Source: Sphaerimonospora thailandensis (lineage in GTDB: Bacteria; Actinomycetota; Actinomycetes; Streptosporangiales; Streptosporangiaceae). From it: 64,000 bases of DNA. The DNA lies in the NCBI RefSeq assembly GCF_016863115.1, contig NZ_BOOG01000041.1, positions 1 through 64,000 on the forward strand, read 5' to 3'. The notes beneath the pieces were generated by a model that saw nothing but the letters and a program-made list of their open reading frames with translations, did no database searches and was not told the DNA's origin. The position numbers and the translations under genes are program-made. The stretch's first letter is position 1. The number at the start of each line of letters is the position of its first letter. Positions 25,258 to 34,248 of the stretch are shown one piece after another.

Positions 25258-25900
25258 GGCGGCGCTCCAGACGACGGACGAAGATCGATGCCGGGATCGC
25301 CACGAGAAGGAAGAACAGCCCGGCGACGGTCATCGGCTCGAGATAGCGGAACCGCTCCGAGCCGAGCTCCCGGGCGAGGCCCACCACGTCGACGACGGTG
25401 ATGATGGACAGCTGGGGCGACTCTTTGAAGATCGCGATGAGGTAGTTGCCCAGGGCGGGCAGCGATCGGCGTACGGCCTGCGGCAGGACGACGCTGATCC
25501 AGATCCAGTGGCGGGGGAGGTTGAGGGCGATCGCCGCTTCCCACTGCCCCTTCGGCACCCCGTCGATGCCGGCCCGGTACACCTCGGAGGTGTAGGAGGC
25601 GTAATGCAGGCCGAGCCCGATGATCCCCGTCATCAGCGCGGTCATCTTGACGCCGAAGTCGGGCAGCACGTAGTAGACGACGAACAGTTGCACCAGCAGC
25701 GGCGTGCTGCGGATGAACTCCATGACGGCGCCCACCGGGCGGCTCACGAACGGGTTGCGTGAGCGGCGCAGCAGTGCCACGAAGAGGCCCAGGACGAACG
25801 CGAGCACCGCGCCGCCCAGCGTCGCCTGGACGGTGACGAGCAACCCCTGGGTGAGCAGCTCGGGGAGAATCTCACGTGTCCAGTCCCAGTCCCAGATCAT
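25247..25900 (-). CDS. ehuD: Ectoine/hydroxyectoine ABC transporter, permease EhuD
   Basis: 217 residues from the ATG at 25900, preceded by GGAGGGAGCC. The start overlaps the ehuC stop as ATGA. It is a His/Gln-family inner-membrane permease with about five spans. The EAA loop that contacts the ATPase is visible as AAIALNLPRHWIWISVVLPQAVRRSLPALGN. MEFIRSTPLLVQLFVVYYVLP is the conserved helix pair. With EhuC it forms the channel of the ectoine importer. Confidence 0.92.
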   Translation of the reverse strand: MIWDWDWTREILPELLTQGLLVTVQATLGGAVLAFVLGLFVALLRRSRNPFVSRPVGAVMEFIRSTPLLVQLFVVYYVLPDFGVKMTALMTGIIGLGLHYASYTSEVYRAGIDGVPKGQWEAAIALNLPRHWIWISVVLPQAVRRSLPALGNYLIAIFKESPQLSIITVVDVVGLARELGSERFRYLEPMTVAGLFFLLVAIPASIFVRRLERRLGN

Positions 25901-26706
25901 CGGGCTCCCTCCACGGACGGGGTCTCCGCCGATGGGATCTCCACTGACGGGATCTCCACCGAGGGAACGGGCCGGCGCGGCCGCGGGGAGCGCCACGCTC
26001 TGCGCGGCCTGCCCTGAGGTCCGTCACGGCCGACCATGCGTGCGGCCCGTCCCTCGACGAACCGCATGATCAGCGTGATCAGGTAGGAGAACAGGAAGTA
26101 GATCAGCAGCAGGAGCGCGAAGACGATCAGCTGGTCACTGCCGGAGTTCACCAGCAGCCTGCCCTGGTACGTCAGGTCCGCCACGGTGATGACCGACAGC
26201 AGCGACGTGGCCTTGAGCAGTTCGATGAGCAGGTTGTTCATCGGCGGGATCATTCCGATGAACGCCTGCGGCAGGATGACGTACCGCATCCGGTGGTATG
26301 GCGAGAAGTTCAACGCGATCGCCGCCTCTCGCTGACCCCGGGACACGGACCGCACCGCGCCGCGCACCACCTCCGAGCCGTACGCGCCGAGGTTGAGGCC
26401 GAGCGCCAGGATGCCGGCGAAGCTCTTGTCCAGTTGGAAGCCGGTGAGGATGGGCATCGCGTAGTAGAGCCAGAACAGCTGCACCAGGACCGAGGTGCCG
26501 CGGAAGAACTCCATGTAGACGCGGGCGACCGCCCGTACGGCGCCGCGGTGCGACATCGCCATCAGCCCCACGGGCAGGGCGATGGCGATGGCGAGCACGG
26601 AGCCGCCCAGGGTGGCCTGCAGAGTGATCACCGCTCCCTTGCACAGGAACGGCATCGCCTCGCCGAAGGTCCCGGGCAGCTCCGCGCTGCATGGACTGAT
26701 CGTCAT
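25897..26706 (-). CDS. ehuC: Ectoine/hydroxyectoine ABC transporter, permease EhuC
   Basis: 269 residues beginning MTISPCSAELPGTFGEAMPF, 17 bases after ehuB. The permease has spans such as GAVITLQATLGGSVLAIAIALPVG, the EFFRGTSVLVQLFWLYYAMP pair and the EAA loop AAIALNFSPYHRMRYVILPQAF. Beyond the last span sits an unusual tail of about 45 residues: basic and Pro/Arg-rich, then tandem (V/A)E(I/T)PS repeats from a 15-base repeat at about 25905-25965. The repeat DNA also carries the ehuD ribosome-binding site. The start has only a weak Shine-Dalgarno. Confidence 0.9.
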   Translation of the reverse strand: MTISPCSAELPGTFGEAMPFLCKGAVITLQATLGGSVLAIAIALPVGLMAMSHRGAVRAVARVYMEFFRGTSVLVQLFWLYYAMPILTGFQLDKSFAGILALGLNLGAYGSEVVRGAVRSVSRGQREAAIALNFSPYHRMRYVILPQAFIGMIPPMNNLLIELLKATSLLSVITVADLTYQGRLLVNSGSDQLIVFALLLLIYFLFSYLITLIMRFVEGRAARMVGRDGPQGRPRRAWRSPRPRRPVPSVEIPSVEIPSAETPSVEGAR

Positions 26707-26723
26707 CAGGTTCGTCCGGATCG

Positions 26724-27668
26724 TCAGGTGGCGCTGCAGAGCTGTTGGGCGGTGAGCTCCGCCGCCTTCTCGACATCGGTCGCGCTGAATCCGAACTTCT
26801 CGATGATCGGCAGCACGCCCCCCGCCTCCTGCAGTTTCTTCAGCTCCGCGTTGAAGGCGTCGAGCAGGGCGGTGTCCTCCTTGCGGAAACCGAACCCGCC
26901 GGCGCCCACCACCTCCTTGCCGTCGACGACCGGGATGAAGGACTCGGTCACCTCCAACGGCTTGTCCGCGTACTGCTGCTCCAGCGTCCAGCGCAGCGAG
27001 GTCGAGGTCAGCGCGACCGCGTCGACCCGCTCGGCGAGGATGCCCTTGAAGGCCGCGTTCTGGTTGGGGAAGACCTTGATCTGGTCGCCCGTCACCCCGT
27101 TGCTCGTCGCGAAGCCCTTCTCGACGGCGCCTTCGAGCACCCCGACCTTCACCTCGCCCTTGGCGATGTCCTCGAAGCTCCTGATGCTCTTCGGGTTGCC
27201 CTTGGCGACCAGGAACGCGGTGGTCGAGGCGTAGTCGGGGTTGGAGAACGCGATCTGCTGACACCGCTCCGGGGTGATGGACATCCCCGCGGCGATGACG
27301 TCGTACTGCTTGGACTGCAGCCCGGGGATCAGCGAACCGAAGGAGTCGACGATCTCTGCCTCGAGTTCGTCGATGCCGAGCGCCTTGAAGATCACCCGGG
27401 CGATCTCCGGGGCCTCGCCGGTCAGATTCCCAGACTTGTCGCGATATCCGTACGGCTGCTCGTTGGCGACGCCCACCTTGATCTTGCCCGCCTCCCGGAA
27501 CCGGGCGAGCGGGTCGGCGCCGGTCTCCGCGGTGGCGGAGGCGGTGGCGCCGCCACCGTCGTCGACGCGGCTGCAGGCGGCGAGCAGGGCGGGGCCGCCG
27601 ACCAGTGCCGCCGCCGTCAGGCCCGAACTCTTGAAGAAATCACGACGCGTCCACCTCTGGGCCGTCAC
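26724..27668 (-). CDS. ehuB: Ectoine/hydroxyectoine substrate-binding lipoprotein
   Basis: 314 residues from a GTG preceded by GGGAGCGG. The N-terminus has a twin-arginine motif (TRRDFFKSSG) followed by the lipobox LLAAC, indicating a Tat-exported lipoprotein. The mature part is a family 3 solute-binding protein (IKVGVANEQPYGYRDKSGNLTGEAPEIARVIFKALGI, split here: KVGVANEQPYGY and LTGEAPEIARVIF). These stretches are typical of EhuB. It captures ectoine or hydroxyectoine outside the membrane for EhuCD-A. First gene of the operon; 514 bases separate it from ectD. Confidence 0.92.
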   Translation of the reverse strand: MTAQRWTRRDFFKSSGLTAAALVGGPALLAACSRVDDGGGATASATAETGADPLARFREAGKIKVGVANEQPYGYRDKSGNLTGEAPEIARVIFKALGIDELEAEIVDSFGSLIPGLQSKQYDVIAAGMSITPERCQQIAFSNPDYASTTAFLVAKGNPKSIRSFEDIAKGEVKVGVLEGAVEKGFATSNGVTGDQIKVFPNQNAAFKGILAERVDAVALTSTSLRWTLEQQYADKPLEVTESFIPVVDGKEVVGAGGFGFRKEDTALLDAFNAELKKLQEAGGVLPIIEKFGFSATDVEKAAELTAQQLCSAT

Positions 27669-27752
27669 ATTCCGCTCCCGTTCGTGTCGCTGCGGTCACT
27701 GCTCTCCCGAACGGATCTTTATGGGACGATGTCCCGCCGCTCGGTGGAGCCT

Positions 27753-28077
27753 CGAACCTAGCGAACGGCTTTCCGCGGCCGCCCCGGCCGACTTCGGGCC
27801 CCGATGTTTGGACTTGGGGCGTCACCGGGTAGGGCGAGACAGTTGGGCCGGTCCACGTCGCCGCATGGTTCGTGCGGGATCACGTGGGCACCGCCCGCGG
27901 AGCCGATATCCGCGAACCGACCAGGGGTTTTCGCTGAGGGACGAGCAGTCGGCCCGCCGTGTGGCCGGCCCCCGGCGCCGGTCGTGACGACATCCGTGAT
28001 CCCCTCGGTCGAGGACTCGGAAATGGTAAATTTTTGTGAGAGAGATCACATCATTTTGATGTCAACCTGTGACCTGG
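27753..28077 (-). promoter_or_regulatory. ehu upstream regulatory region (514-base gap 27669-28182)
   Basis: No gene is seen in the gap. Blocks in common with the region before ectA appear in the same order, given here on the + strand: CGAACCTAGCGAAC (27753-27766), CCCGATGTTT (27800-27809), GGGTAGGG (27827-27834), GTGTGGCCG (27959-27967), GTCGAGGAC (28008-28016), the CRP-type dyad (28035-28050) and CTGTGACC (28067-28074). In-between sequence is diverged, so these are probably bound or promoter elements retained after duplication. Confidence 0.7.
28035..28050. promoter_or_regulatory. CRP-type palindrome upstream of ehuB
   Basis: TGTGAGAGAGATCACA is a perfect TGTGA-N6-TCACA dyad about 370 bases before the ehuB start and 133 bases past the ectD stop. 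The equivalent site before ectA sits at the same place within the shared block order. Confidence 0.65.
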
Positions 28078-28182
28078 GTAAAGCGACGCCACTCATCTCA
28101 CGAGACCTGTGCAGGGAGGGCCGTACCGCCGGGCCCGGGGTCGGGCCCGGACTGTACGGCCCCCGCGAAGAGCCGGGACCGG

Positions 28183-29064
28183 TCAGCCGACCGGGGTGAA
28201 ATCCCGGGAGGCGATGAAGGACGGGCGCGGTGTTTTCGCGGCGAACGGCTCACCGCAGACGTTGTCCACGCTGTTGTAGACGAAGAACACGTTCGACCGG
28301 GGGAACGGGGTGATGTTGCCGTTCGAGCCGTGCATGCAGTTGCAGTCGAACATCGTGGCCGAGCCGGCCGGCCCGGTGAGCAGCTCGATCCCGTGCTTCT
28401 CCGCCAGCAACCTGAGGCTGTCCGGGTCCGGAGTCCCGATCTCCTGGCTCTTCAGCGACTCCTTGTAGTGGTCGGCAGGCGTCTGTCCGGTGCAGCAGAC
28501 GAGGGTGCGGTGCGAGCCCGGGATGATCATCAAACCGCCGTTGTGCACGAAGTTCTCCGTGAGCGCGATCGAGATGCTCACCGCGCGCATGCGGGGCATG
28601 CCGTCCTCCGCATGCCAGGTCTCGAAGTCGGAGTGCCAGTAGAAGTCCTTCCCTTCGAAACCCGGCTTGTAGTTCACCCGGCTCTGATGGATGTACACGT
28701 CGGAGCCGAGGATCTGCCTGGCGCGGCCCACGATGCGCGGGTCGGCCGCGAGCTCCGCGAACACCTCGCTGATGCGGTGCACCTCGAAAATCGAACGTAC
28801 TTCCTGCGACTGTCGTTCGGTGATGACCCGCTCGTCACCCCTGAGCCCCTCGTCCGTGAGGAGACGGCGCAACTCGGCGCGGTACCGGTCGACCTCCACC
28901 GGGTCGATCAGCTGCTCGACGGTGAGGAACCCCTTCTCTCCGAATTCCTTGAGGGTCTTCTCGTCGATCGGGCCGTCCTCCGGTCCGCCGTACACAACCG
29001 GATCCCGCCGGAAGACAAGGGTCGGTTCGATCGTCTTACGCGTCGGATAGATGTCCATGGGCAT
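28183..29064 (-). CDS. ectD: Ectoine 5-hydroxylase
   Basis: 293 residues of the non-haem Fe(II)/2-oxoglutarate dioxygenase superfamily. The EctD signature is present: FYWHSDFETWHAEDGMPRMRA, split as FYWHSDFETWH and AEDGMPRMRA (about 140-160), with the HxD iron ligands. The distal His is in MHGSNGN and the 2-oxoglutarate Arg in FPRSNVFFVYNS. It hydroxylates ectoine to 5-hydroxyectoine in the cytosol. It is the last gene of ectABCD, 28 bases after ectC. The start may be MPMDIYPT (29064) or two codons later. Confidence 0.96.
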   Translation of the reverse strand: MPMDIYPTRKTIEPTLVFRRDPVVYGGPEDGPIDEKTLKEFGEKGFLTVEQLIDPVEVDRYRAELRRLLTDEGLRGDERVITERQSQEVRSIFEVHRISEVFAELAADPRIVGRARQILGSDVYIHQSRVNYKPGFEGKDFYWHSDFETWHAEDGMPRMRAVSISIALTENFVHNGGLMIIPGSHRTLVCCTGQTPADHYKESLKSQEIGTPDPDSLRLLAEKHGIELLTGPAGSATMFDCNCMHGSNGNITPFPRSNVFFVYNSVDNVCGEPFAAKTPRPSFIASRDFTPVG

Positions 29065-29092
29065 GCCGATCTTTCCTCCGAATTCCGTCGTT

Positions 29093-29488
29093 TCAGGAGC
29101 CGGTCTCGATGATCAGGGGATAGACGCCGTTCTCGTCATGCACTTCGCGTCCCGTGCAGGGCGGGTTGAACACGCACACCGTGCGCACGTCGGTGTGGGC
29201 CCGCAGGGTGTGGCGCTCGTGCCCGTCGAGCAGATACATGGTTCCGGGCGCGATCTGGTGCGTCTCGCCGGTCTCGTGGTTGACGAGCTCGCCGGTTCCG
29301 GCGATGCAGTACACAGCCTCGATGTGGTTCGCGTACCACATTTCGGTCTCGGTCCCCGCGTAGAGGACCGTGTCGTGCAGCGAGAAGCCGACCCGCTCCT
29401 TGGCCAGCACGAGACGCCGGCTGGACCAGGTCGGCGCCTGAACATCGCGTTCGGTGCCGATGATGTCGTTCAGCGAGCGAACGATCAC
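29093..29488 (-). CDS. ectC: L-ectoine synthase
   Basis: 131 residues, the normal length of EctC, a cupin. [21 protein letters not shown] is the typical opening. The barrel carries the metal and substrate residues in [21 protein letters not shown] and [15 protein letters not shown]. It closes N-gamma-acetyl-diaminobutyrate to ectoine. It lies 64 bases after ectB and directly before ectD, the canonical order. Confidence 0.96.
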   Translation of the reverse strand: MIVRSLNDIIGTERDVQAPTWSSRRLVLAKERVGFSLHDTVLYAGTETEMWYANHIEAVYCIAGTGELVNHETGETHQIAPGTMYLLDGHERHTLRAHTDVRTVCVFNPPCTGREVHDENGVYPLIIETGS

Positions 29489-29552
29489 GGGAAACTCCTT
29501 CCAGAGGGTTGGACACGGGATTTCAGTGGGTCGGGCACAGAGGTGTTCCCGG

Positions 29553-30812
29553 TCAGGCGGGTTGTTTCTCGCAGACGGCCTGGACGGACTCGGCGAGCAG
29601 TTCGAGCCCTTCCGTGAGTTCCTCGTCGGAGGTGGTGAGCGGCGGAAGCAGCTTGGCCACCTCGCCCTCCGGGCCGGACGTCTCCATCAGCAGGCCACGC
29701 TCGAACGCGGCTTCGCACACCCTCGGCGCGAGCTCGGGCCGGTTGAAGACGAGCCCCCAGGCGAGGCCGCGTCCGCGCACACCGGTGATGACGTCGGAGT
29801 GTTCGGCCGTGATCAGATTCAGGGCCTGCCGGACCTGAAGGCCCTTCTCGAGGGTCTCCTTCTGCAGCCTTTCGTCGGTCCAGAAGTCCAGGGCGGCGGC
29901 GGCCGTGACGAAGGCGGGATTGAAGCCGCGGAACGTCCCGTTGTGCTCGCCGGGCTCCCATACGTCCAGGTCCGGGCGAATGAGCGTGAGCGCGAGCGGA
30001 AGCCCGTACCCGCTGAGGGACTTCGACAGGCAGACGATGTCGGGTGTTATCCCGGCCGGCTCGAAGCTGAAGAACGGGCCGGTCCGCCCGCAGCCCATCT
30101 GCACGTCGTCGACGATGAGCAGGATGTCGTGCCGCCGGCACAGGTCGGCCAGGCCGCGCAGCCACTGGGCGCTCGCGGGGTTGAGACCGCCCTCTCCCTG
30201 TACGGTTTCCACGATCACCGCGGCGGGTCTGTCGATGCCGCTGCCGCTGTCCTCCAGCAAGCGCTCGAAGAGCAGGAAGTCGGGGGTCCGGCCGTCGAGG
30301 TAGTTGTCGTAGGGCATCGTGACGGTGTGGTTCAGCGGGACACCCGCCCCGTTGCGCTTCATGGAGTTGCCGGTGACCGCGAGGGAGCCGAGGGTCATGC
30401 CGTGGAAGGCGTTGGTGAAGTTGACGATCGTCTGGCGGCCGGTGACCTTGCGGGCCAACTTCAGCGCCGCCTCGACCGCGTTGGTGCCGGTGGGACCGGG
30501 GAACTGGATCTTGTAGTCGAGCCCTCTCGGGGAGAGGACGACCTCCTGGAATTTCTCCAGGAAATGGCGTTTGGCCACCGTGTGCTTGTCGAGGCTGTGC
30601 ACGATGTTGTCGTCGGCGAGATAGAGCAGGAGGCTCGACTTCAGCTGCGGATGGTTATGCCCGTAGTTCAGGGCGCCCGCACCCGCGAAGAAATCGAGGT
30701 AACTCCGCCCGTTCTCGTCGTGGACGCGGCTTCCCAGCGCGGTGCGGAACACCGTGGGCCAACTCCTGCAGTAACCTCTTACTTCTGATTCGAGTCGTTC
30801 GAAGATTTCCAT
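29553..30812 (-). CDS. ectB: L-2,4-diaminobutyrate transaminase
   Basis: 419 residues of class III PLP-dependent aminotransferases. [21 protein letters not shown] precedes the cofactor region; [21 protein letters not shown] holds the PLP-contacting Asp; [18 protein letters not shown] carries the Schiff-base Lys. The opening [22 protein letters not shown] is diagnostic of EctB. It converts aspartate semialdehyde with glutamate to diaminobutyrate, the first step of ectoine synthesis. Confidence 0.96.
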   Translation of the reverse strand: MEIFERLESEVRGYCRSWPTVFRTALGSRVHDENGRSYLDFFAGAGALNYGHNHPQLKSSLLLYLADDNIVHSLDKHTVAKRHFLEKFQEVVLSPRGLDYKIQFPGPTGTNAVEAALKLARKVTGRQTIVNFTNAFHGMTLGSLAVTGNSMKRNGAGVPLNHTVTMPYDNYLDGRTPDFLLFERLLEDSGSGIDRPAAVIVETVQGEGGLNPASAQWLRGLADLCRRHDILLIVDDVQMGCGRTGPFFSFEPAGITPDIVCLSKSLSGYGLPLALTLIRPDLDVWEPGEHNGTFRGFNPAFVTAAAALDFWTDERLQKETLEKGLQVRQALNLITAEHSDVITGVRGRGLAWGLVFNRPELAPRVCEAAFERGLLMETSGPEGEVAKLLPPLTTSDEELTEGLELLAESVQAVCEKQPA

Positions 30813-30855
30813 GATTCATCGTGTCCTTGGTTGATATCGCGAATTCCAGAACGAC

Positions 30856-31392
30856 CTAGCTCCGGGGCTCCAGCGCGCCGATGCGGAAGAGCACCTCGGG
30901 CTCGTGGGAGGCCGGGAAGTGCTCGCTTCCGAAGACCGGACGCCGCTCAAGCGGGCTCCCCCAGTCCCTGGCGAAGGACTCGAACAGACGCTCCGAGGCC
31001 GTGTTGTCCGGGGTCACGGTGGCTTCGAGGTAGCGATGCCCCCGGGCCACCATCCGTTCGGCGAGCCAGTCGAGCATGCGCCTGGCCAACCCCTGGCCGC
31101 GCCATGAGCGATCGACGGCGACCTGCCAGACGAAGAACGTGTCCGCTGCCCTCGGGCGAGTGAAGCCCGTCACGAAACCACATGCATCACTACCGTCCCG
31201 CGCGACCACCGAAGTATCGGAAAAGTCGCGGCACCACAGTAGGTAACTGTAGGGAGAATTCACGTCCAAGGTTTCGGAGTCGCGGGCGATGCGCCACAGC
31301 CGCGACCCATCGTCAATCTTCGGCTCCTCCATGTAGGCGTTTCTTGGATCTCCTGAACTTTGTGTCCGCATCGGGGCGTGTTCGCCTGACAT
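30856..31392 (-). CDS. ectA: L-2,4-diaminobutyrate N-gamma-acetyltransferase
   Basis: A GNAT acetyltransferase using acetyl-CoA. LDVNSPYSYLLWCRDFSDTSVVA and TFFVWQVAVDRSWRGQGLARRML contain the EctA signatures, including the Q/RxxGxG/A acetyl-CoA loop RGQGLA; EATVTPDNTASERLFESFAR follows. The longest frame starts at 31392 (178 residues), but its first codon is only seven bases from the shared promoter-like block and lacks a Shine-Dalgarno. An ATG at 31332 (MEEPKIDDG, 158 residues) fits better with the spacing seen at ehuB. First gene of ectABCD; no dedicated aspartokinase or EctR-like gene is adjacent. Confidence 0.93.
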   Translation of the reverse strand: MSGEHAPMRTQSSGDPRNAYMEEPKIDDGSRLWRIARDSETLDVNSPYSYLLWCRDFSDTSVVARDGSDACGFVTGFTRPRAADTFFVWQVAVDRSWRGQGLARRMLDWLAERMVARGHRYLEATVTPDNTASERLFESFARDWGSPLERRPVFGSEHFPASHEPEVLFRIGALEPRS

Positions 31393-31398
31393 GGAACA

Positions 31399-31700
31399 CG
31401 AACCTAGCGAACTGGCTTCAAGGCTCCGGAGTCATGAACCACGGCCCGATGTTTAGGCTCAGTTGGCCGGGGTAGGGTCAAAGGCTTTCCGATTTTCGGG
31501 TTCTCGGGTGATCGCAGGCAACGTCGGCGAAAATGAGCAAACCCGGGTCTGGGCAGGGAGAACCGCGAGCATCGCGGGCCCGTCGCCGGCCCGTGTGGCC
31601 GCCTCCGTCGAGGACGGTTCACGGCCACCGGGAGGCATTGGTTTACCTGAAGATTGTGTGATTTAGATCACAGCATACCGTTACTCAGCTGTGACCCTGG
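31399..31700 (-). promoter_or_regulatory. ect upstream regulatory region (348-base gap 31393-31740)
   Basis: No gene is seen. On the + strand it carries CGAACCTAGCGAAC (31399-31412), CCCGATGTTT (31445-31454), GGGTAGGG (31470-31477), CGTGTGGCCG (about 31592-31601), GTCGAGGAC (31607-31615), the CRP-type dyad (31657-31672) and CTGTGACCCTGG (31689-31700). This is the same order and nearly the same spacing as before ehuB. It is therefore the probable ectABCD control region. Confidence 0.7.
31657..31672. promoter_or_regulatory. CRP-type palindrome upstream of ectA
   Basis: TGTGATTTAGATCACA is a perfect TGTGA-N6-TCACA dyad about 265 bases before the longest ectA start. It also lies just downstream of the ABC permease stop at 31741, which is read in the same direction. 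Confidence 0.65.
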
Positions 31701-31740
31701 CGAACTGCGGCGACCGGGCGCGGGCCCGGGGCCGACGCCG

Positions 31741-34239
31741 TCACTCGACGGGCGAGCGCAGAGCGCGCAGCATCGGGATCCGCGCTGCCCGGGATCCCGG
31801 CCCCAGCGAGGCGAGTACGCCGATCGCGACGGCGGCGGCGAAGAAGAATGCCAGCCGCGTCCAGGGGATGACGAGGGCGGCTCCCTCCTGGCTCAACACG
31901 GCCGCTGCGCCGATCAGACTGCCGACGACGACCCCGAGTCCGGCGCCGAGCACCGAGATCACTGCCGACTCGAGCCACAGGACGACGCCGACCCGCCGCC
32001 GGTCCATGCCGAGCGCGCGCAGCACGCCGATCTCGCGGACACGCTCATAGACGGCCATGCTCATGGTGTTGACCACGCCCAGGGCGCCGATCAGGACGGT
32101 GATGCTGAGCAGCGCGTACATGATGTTCATCAATGGAACGAATGGGCGGCCGGCCTCCTGCCTGACCTCCGCGCGGCTTTGGACGAGGAGCGCGGGATTG
32201 TCCAGCGCGCGCTGGATGTCGCGGCGGAGCGCCCCTTCCCGGCCGGGGGCGGCCTTGACGAAGACCGCACTGATGAACGGCCGGTCCGCCGCGGTGCGGG
32301 CGGTCGGCAACCTCCGGGTGGAAAGCAGGGCGGGGGTGAACGTGTCCGGCCCGTCGTAGATCGCGACGATCGGAAGGTCGATCTTCCGCTCATCGCGGGC
32401 GAACGTGCCGGAGACGCGGGAGCCGAGCTTCCAACCGTGGGCCGTTGCCGCGTCTTCGGTGACGGCCACGCCGTCGTCGAGGTGCTCAAGGGAGCCCTGC
32501 AGCACGGTGAGGGCGCCGAGGCGGGCCACACCGGCGGGATTGACGGCGGACGCCTGGAGGAATCTGTCATCGGCGAGGCGGATGGGCGCGTCGATCACCG
32601 GCGTGACCGCCTCGGCGCCGGGAAGCCGCGCGATCCGGCCGGCGGTGTCCGCGCTGATGTCGGCGAAGTCGACGGCGGTGACCCGCAGGTCACCGGCCAT
32701 CCTGTTCTCAGCTTCCTGCTCCGCGTGGTGGCTCAGGGAGGAGATGCCCACAGTGATCGTGCAGACCAGGGCGAAACCGATCATGAGGGCGGTGGCGGTT
32801 GCGCCGCTGCGCCGAGGATTACGGCGGGCGTTCTCAGCGGCCAGCGTGCCACGCATGCCGGCCAGCCGAGTCAGGGGTGCGCGGGCCGCTTTGGCCAGTC
32901 CCATGGCCAGCAGCGGGGTCAGGATGATCAGGCCGACCATGAGGACGGGCGGACCGATGTAGAGGAGATCCTGCGTGCCGATCGCGGCGAGGGTGAGCAG
33001 CGCGCCGAGCGCGGTGACGGCCAGACCTGCGGCGTTGCGGCGACGCAGCGACGCGGGGGTCGCCGGACTTCCGGTACGCAGTGCCGCCACCGGTGCCACG
33101 GCCGATGCCCGCCGGGCCGGAAGGTAGGCCGACAGCGCGGACACGCCGATGCCCACGGCGAAAGCCGCGAGCAGTGGCCCGGCCGTGAAGAACCGCAGCG
33201 GCGGGGCCGCGTCCACTGTGGTGCCGAACAGCGTGTTCAGCACGGCCGCCACGCCGATCCCAAGGAGATAACCGGCGAACGAGGCGATCGCCCCGACCAA
33301 CAGGGCCTCGGCCAGGACAAGACGCATGACGTAGCTCCTGGTCGCGCCGATCGCACGCAGGAGCGCGTGTTCGCGGGCACGGGCCGCGCTCAACATGGTG
33401 AAGGTGTTGGCGATCAGGAAGGTCGAGACGAACAACGCGATGCCGGCGAAGCCGAGCAGCAGCATGCTCAGTTTGTCGTCGGCGGGGGCGGCCTCGGCGT
33501 CCAACGCCGACCTGGTGACGGCCTCAAGCCCCGGAGGAAGCAGCTTTGCCGCCCGCTCGGCGAGGATCTCCTCGGATGTTCCGGAAGCCGCTGTCAGGGT
33601 GATCGCCGTGTAGCCGTCCGGCGTGGGGCTGAACTGCCGCCGCGCGGTGGCGGTGTCGAAAGCGGTGAGGCTTCCTCCCGCGGTCAGCCGAGGGTCGTGG
33701 GCGGTGAAGACCCCGACGAGCCGGGCATCTCGGGCCGTTCCGTTGACGACGATCCGTACCTGCTCGCCCACCCGATAGCCGGCACGCTCGGCCGATCGCC
33801 GGTCGACGGCGATCTCACCTCTGTCATGGGGTCCGCGTCCCGCCGTGATCGGATAGCGGTGGTCTCGGCCGTCGGCGGAGGCGACGTAGTTGACTCCGCC
33901 GGCCCAGCCGAGCGAGCCCACCAGGGCGCCGTCGGAGCCGACGAGGAAGGACCGGCCTTCGGCGGTGCCACGCGCGGCCGCGGCGCCCGGCAGCGCCCGG
34001 AGCCGGTCAAGCAGCCTGTCATCGAGAGGCCCGTCGGGAGAGCCGGGGGACGCATCCGGGCGAACGATGACGGAGACATCCGGCTGGGAGGTGATCGTCG
34101 CCAGTGTCATGGCCTCGTCGAGGGACTGGGTGTAGATCAATGAGCCCGTGGCGAACCCCACGCCGAGCACGACGGCGATGGCAGGCATCACGAAATGGAG
34201 AAACTGGGAGCGCAAAGTGCGGAAAGCCGCGCGGAACAT
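31741..34239 (-). CDS. FtsX/MacB-type ABC transporter permease
   Basis: 832 residues. One N-terminal span (VMPAIAVVLGVGFATGSLIY) is followed by a large extracytoplasmic region. A first FtsX domain (about 260-400, with TMLSAARAREHALLRAIGATRSYV) and a second at the C-terminus (MSMAVYERVREIGVLRALGMDRRRV) follow. This is the ten-span layout of MacB/LolC-like exporters for lipoproteins, peptides or antibiotics. It follows its ATPase gene by nine bases and is divergent from a two-component system that probably controls it. Confidence 0.9.
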   Translation of the reverse strand: MFRAAFRTLRSQFLHFVMPAIAVVLGVGFATGSLIYTQSLDEAMTLATITSQPDVSVIVRPDASPGSPDGPLDDRLLDRLRALPGAAAARGTAEGRSFLVGSDGALVGSLGWAGGVNYVASADGRDHRYPITAGRGPHDRGEIAVDRRSAERAGYRVGEQVRIVVNGTARDARLVGVFTAHDPRLTAGGSLTAFDTATARRQFSPTPDGYTAITLTAASGTSEEILAERAAKLLPPGLEAVTRSALDAEAAPADDKLSMLLLGFAGIALFVSTFLIANTFTMLSAARAREHALLRAIGATRSYVMRLVLAEALLVGAIASFAGYLLGIGVAAVLNTLFGTTVDAAPPLRFFTAGPLLAAFAVGIGVSALSAYLPARRASAVAPVAALRTGSPATPASLRRRNAAGLAVTALGALLTLAAIGTQDLLYIGPPVLMVGLIILTPLLAMGLAKAARAPLTRLAGMRGTLAAENARRNPRRSGATATALMIGFALVCTITVGISSLSHHAEQEAENRMAGDLRVTAVDFADISADTAGRIARLPGAEAVTPVIDAPIRLADDRFLQASAVNPAGVARLGALTVLQGSLEHLDDGVAVTEDAATAHGWKLGSRVSGTFARDERKIDLPIVAIYDGPDTFTPALLSTRRLPTARTAADRPFISAVFVKAAPGREGALRRDIQRALDNPALLVQSRAEVRQEAGRPFVPLMNIMYALLSITVLIGALGVVNTMSMAVYERVREIGVLRALGMDRRRVGVVLWLESAVISVLGAGLGVVVGSLIGAAAVLSQEGAALVIPWTRLAFFFAAAVAIGVLASLGPGSRAARIPMLRALRSPVE

Positions 34240-34248
34240 CGATGTCCT

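Noticed and set aside
25905-25965. Short tandem repeats that might suggest a CRISPR-like array
   Set aside because: The units are about 15 bases, in frame within ehuC, with no spacers; they encode a VEIPS-type tail.
31654-34143. An 829-codon open frame on the + strand
   Set aside because: It lies opposite the FtsX-type permease and has the Gly/Arg/Asp-rich composition of a codon-bias shadow.
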